NCBI GenBank assembly: GCA_964620555.1
Contig: CAZUGZ010000060.1
Location: forward strand, 1 to 7,740
Direction of reading: 5' to 3'
Length of the DNA stretch: 7,740 bases
Source: JAPOQD01 sp964620555
GTDB taxonomy: Bacteria; Pseudomonadota; Gammaproteobacteria; Pseudomonadales; Halieaceae
The position numbers and the translations under genes were made by a program. Below the pieces are notes generated by a model. That model made no database searches, was not told the DNA's origin, and saw only the letters and a program-made list of their open reading frames with translations. This document shows positions 5,891-7,740 of the stretch, piece by piece. Position 1 is the first letter of the stretch; every line of letters begins with the position of its first letter.

Positions 5891-6580
5891 TCACTTGCGC
5901 GGCCCGAATAGGTCGGTACCCACCCGTACCAGGGTGGAACCCTCCTCGATGGCGGCTTCCAGGTCGGCGGACATGCCCATGGACAGGGTGTCCAGTAGCG
6001 GGTGTTCGGCTTGCAACTGCGACAGCGCCCCGCGCAACCGGGCAAAGGCGTGGCGTTGCTGCGGCCCGCTGTCCCCGGCCCGGGGTATGGCCATCAAGCC
6101 CCGCAGCTCGAGGCCGGGCAGCGCGGCGATGTGCCCGGCCAGCGCCGCCACCTCGCCGGGGGCTGCCCCGGATTTGCCCGGTTCCGCGCTGATGTTGACC
6201 TGTATGCACAGTGCCAGCGGCGGCATCTGCGCGGGCCGCTGGGCACTCAGTCGGCGCGCGATCTTGAGCCGGTCCACGCTGTGAACCCAGTCGAAGTTTT
6301 CGGCCACGGCACGGGTCTTGTTGGACTGCAGGGGGCCGATGAAATGCCAGCGCAGGGGCAGGTCCCGCAGTAGCCCCTGTTTTTCCAGGGCCTCCTGCAC
6401 GTAGCTCTCGCCAAAATCGGTGACCCCGGCGTCCCAGGCCAGGCGCAGTGCGGCGGCGGGTTGCGTCTTGCTGGCTGCCAATAGACGGATGCCGGCCGGG
6501 TCCCGCTGGCAGTGCGCTGCCGCCCGGCCGATGCGGGCCCGAATCTCTGCTATATTTTCTGCTATGGATGTACTGCGCAT
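5891..6580 (-). CDS. yggS: YggS/PROSC-family pyridoxal 5'-phosphate homeostasis protein
   Basis: 229 residues, a single alanine-racemase-type TIM barrel without the C-terminal domain of the racemases. PLP would be bound as a Schiff base by Lys38 in LLAASKTQP. Other family motifs are FGESYVQEA (56-64), WHFIGPLQSNK (78-88), VHSVDR (99-104), VNISAEPGKSG (128-138), GLMAIP (161-166) and LSMGMSADLEAAIEEGST (199-216), ending RVGTDLFG. The family controls free PLP and vitamin B6/amino-acid balance rather than catalysing a known reaction. I chose the ATG at 6580 because homologues start near SIAENIA. A TTG three codons upstream (6589) has a better ribosome site (GGGAG, 8 nt before it) and remains possible. 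First gene of the minus-strand cluster, divergent from pilT with 50 nt between starts. Confidence 0.95.
   Translation of the reverse strand: MRSTSIAENIAEIRARIGRAAAHCQRDPAGIRLLAASKTQPAAALRLAWDAGVTDFGESYVQEALEKQGLLRDLPLRWHFIGPLQSNKTRAVAENFDWVHSVDRLKIARRLSAQRPAQMPPLALCIQVNISAEPGKSGAAPGEVAALAGHIAALPGLELRGLMAIPRAGDSGPQQRHAFARLRGALSQLQAEHPLLDTLSMGMSADLEAAIEEGSTLVRVGTDLFGPRK
6548..6556 (+). promoter_or_regulatory. Candidate extended -10 element for pilT
   Basis: TGCTATATT fits an extended -10 (TGnTATAAT, one mismatch) 74 nt before the pilT ATG and inside the first codons of yggS. No good -35 is seen. If used, pilT and yggS transcripts would overlap at their 5' ends. The evidence is a single AT-rich patch in GC-rich DNA. 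Confidence 0.25.
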
Positions 6581-6588
6581 GAAAGCCA

Positions 6589-6605
6589 ACCGGGCCGCTC
6601 CCGGT
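6589..6605. repeat. 6-bp inverted repeat between yggS and pilT
   Basis: ACCGGG (6589-6594) and CCCGGT (6600-6605) flank a 5-nt centre in the divergent spacer, directly downstream of the yggS -10 and covering its GGAG. It could be a leader hairpin or an operator, but is short enough to arise by chance in GC-rich DNA. Confidence 0.4.
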
Positions 6606-6607
6606 CC

Positions 6608-6613
6608 ATTATA
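6608..6613 (-). promoter_or_regulatory. Candidate -10 element for yggS
   Basis: On the minus strand this is a perfect TATAAT, 27 nt before the ATG at 6580, which would give a short leader of about 20 nt. No hexamer resembling TTGACA lies 16-19 nt upstream (that stretch is the start of pilT), and there is no TG extension, so an activator or a different assignment is possible. Confidence 0.4.
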
Positions 6614-6630
6614 CGTAAGGGAATACCACC

Positions 6631-7674
6631 ATGGACATCACCGACCTGCTCACCCTCTGCGTCGGCAAGGGGGCCTCTGACCTGCATCTTTCCCCGCAGC
6701 TACCGCCCCTGCTGCGCATCGACGGCGAGCTGCGGCGCACCGAATTGCCGCCGCTGCCGGCGGCGCAAGTGGAGGAGATGCTGCACAGCGTCATGAACCA
6801 GCGGCAGCGCCGCGATTACGCCCGCCTGCTGGACACTGACTTTGCCCTGGAAGTACCGGCGGTGGGGCGCTTTCGGGTCAACGCCCTGCACCAGCAGCGC
6901 GGTGCCGCCGGCGTCTTCCGCGCCATTCCAGGCCGCCTGCTGTCCATGGAGGAACTCGGCCTGGGCCCGGTATTCACGGAGTTGGCGCAGTTGCCCCGCG
7001 GCCTGGTTCTGATCACCGGCCCCACCGGCTCGGGCAAGTCCACCACGCTGGCGGCCATGGTCGATCACATCAACCGGCAGCGGCACGAGCATATTCTCAC
7101 CGTGGAAGACCCCATCGAATACGTTCACCAGAGCAACAACTGCCTGGTGACCCAACGGCAGGTGCAGCGGGACACCAGCGGCTTCGGCGCCGCCCTGCGC
7201 GCCGCCCTGCGCGAGGACCCGGACATCATCCTGGTGGGTGAAATGCGCGACCCGGAAACCATCAAACTGGCCCTGGAAGCCGCCGAAACCGGGCACCTGG
7301 TGCTGTCCACCCTGCACACCCTGTCGGCGGCAAAGACCATTGACCGCGTCATCGACGCATTCCCGGCGGCGCAGCAGGCCGTGGTCCGCTCCATGTTGTC
7401 GGAATCCCTGCAGGCGGTGATTTCCCAGATCCTGTTGCCGAGGCCGGGTGGCGGGCGGGTGGCCGCCCACGAGATCCTGCGCGGCACAGCCGCCGTCCGC
7501 AACCTGATTCGGGAAGGCAAGGTGGCGCAAATGTACTCCGCCATGCAAACCGGCGCCGCCCAGGGCATGCAGACGCTGGAGCAATGCCTGGAGAAACTGC
7601 AGCGCCAGCGCAGTATCAGCCCGCAGGTGGCCCGCGCCAAAGCCACCACCGCCCCTGCCCCGGCGTCCAGTTAG
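6631..7674 (+). CDS. pilT: Type IV pilus retraction ATPase PilT
   Basis: 347 residues, typical for PilT (about 344). It is a hexameric cytoplasmic motor that depolymerises the pilus, driving twitching motility and, in many species, DNA uptake. The N-terminal PAS-like domain includes ASDLHL (15-20) and GRFRVNALHQQRG (79-91). The RecA-like domain has Walker A GPTGSGKST (130-138), the Asp box around ILTVEDPIEY (155-164), Walker B DPDIILVGEMRD with catalytic Glu204 (196-207) and the His box TGHLVLSTLHT (220-230). AVRNLIREGK (288-297) corresponds to the PilT-specific AIRNLIRE motif, which distinguishes it from PilB. The ATG at 6631 has AAGGGA 8 nt upstream. All catalytic residues are intact. The tail ends in a short Ala/Pro stretch. 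Homologues are often followed by pilU, but the 66 nt after the stop show no PilU start. Confidence 0.97.
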   Translation: MDITDLLTLCVGKGASDLHLSPQLPPLLRIDGELRRTELPPLPAAQVEEMLHSVMNQRQRRDYARLLDTDFALEVPAVGRFRVNALHQQRGAAGVFRAIPGRLLSMEELGLGPVFTELAQLPRGLVLITGPTGSGKSTTLAAMVDHINRQRHEHILTVEDPIEYVHQSNNCLVTQRQVQRDTSGFGAALRAALREDPDIILVGEMRDPETIKLALEAAETGHLVLSTLHTLSAAKTIDRVIDAFPAAQQAVVRSMLSESLQAVISQILLPRPGGGRVAAHEILRGTAAVRNLIREGKVAQMYSAMQTGAAQGMQTLEQCLEKLQRQRSISPQVARAKATTAPAPASS

Positions 7675-7686
7675 GGCGTCACTGCA

Positions 7687-7740
7687 TCAGCTATGCTCCG
7701 CCTCTGCGTGGCCGTGGGCGGCATCTGCCGAATGGTGGCG
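7687..7740 (-). CDS. Possible C-terminus of a His-rich protein (enters from the right edge)
   Basis: A minus-strand frame open to the window edge ends at TGA 7689-7687, reading RHHSADAAHGHAEAEHS (17 codons, five of them His). It would converge on pilT with 12 nt between stops. The mainly G/C third positions suit this genome, and a His/Ala/Glu tail could be a metal-binding C-terminus. However, 17 codons are too few to prove a gene or name a family. A plus-strand ATG at 7693 is also open, with no ribosome site and no similarity to PilU. Confidence 0.25.
   Translation of the reverse strand, partial: RHHSADAAHGHAEAEHS

Noticed and set aside
1..7740. tRNA or rRNA genes, CRISPR arrays, toxin-antitoxin pairs, phage genes
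   Set aside because: Looked for and not seen; apart from the gaps described, the window is filled by recognised genes.

Overview
The window looks like chromosomal DNA of a GC-rich gammaproteobacterium. The main evidence is the gene order yggS-proC-yggT-metX-metW-rdgB-hemW on the minus strand, diverging from pilT on the plus strand. As far as I recall, this is the arrangement around pilT in Pseudomonas aeruginosa (PA0386-PA0395) and in related marine groups such as Cellvibrionales/Halieaceae. The genus cannot be fixed from the sequence alone.

Layout. (a) 1-572, minus: the N-terminal 190 residues of a TonB-dependent outer-membrane receptor (signal peptide, TonB box, plug domain), running off the left edge. 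(b) 573-880: no gene. This gap holds the receptor's promoter, a palindrome at 688-705 that closely matches published Zur (zinc uptake repressor) operators, and a pair of 24-nt-period repeats resembling the ends of IS21-family insertion sequences. (c) 881-6580, minus: a tightly packed housekeeping cluster, transcribed yggS, proC, yggT, metX, metW, rdgB, hemW. From proC onward the genes overlap by 1-4 nt or are 1-3 nt apart, so they are very probably one translationally coupled operon. yggS is separated from proC by 110 nt holding two strong inverted repeats. (d) 6581-6630: a 50-nt divergent promoter region. (e) 6631-7674, plus: pilT, the type IV pilus retraction ATPase. (f) 7675-7740: no pilU start is visible; a short His-rich C-terminal reading frame may enter from the right on the minus strand.

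Functionally the operon mixes proline synthesis (ProC), PLP homeostasis (YggS), an integral membrane protein of uncertain role (YggT), the acyl-homoserine branch of methionine synthesis (MetX/MetW), nucleotide-pool sanitation (RdgB) and haem delivery (HemW). It is conserved by neighbourhood rather than being one pathway. I see no previously undescribed multi-gene system. The most interesting signal is the candidate Zur operator over the receptor promoter, which would make the receptor a zinc or zincophore importer rather than a generic iron-siderophore receptor. Next come the structured yggS-proC spacer and the possible IS21 scar.
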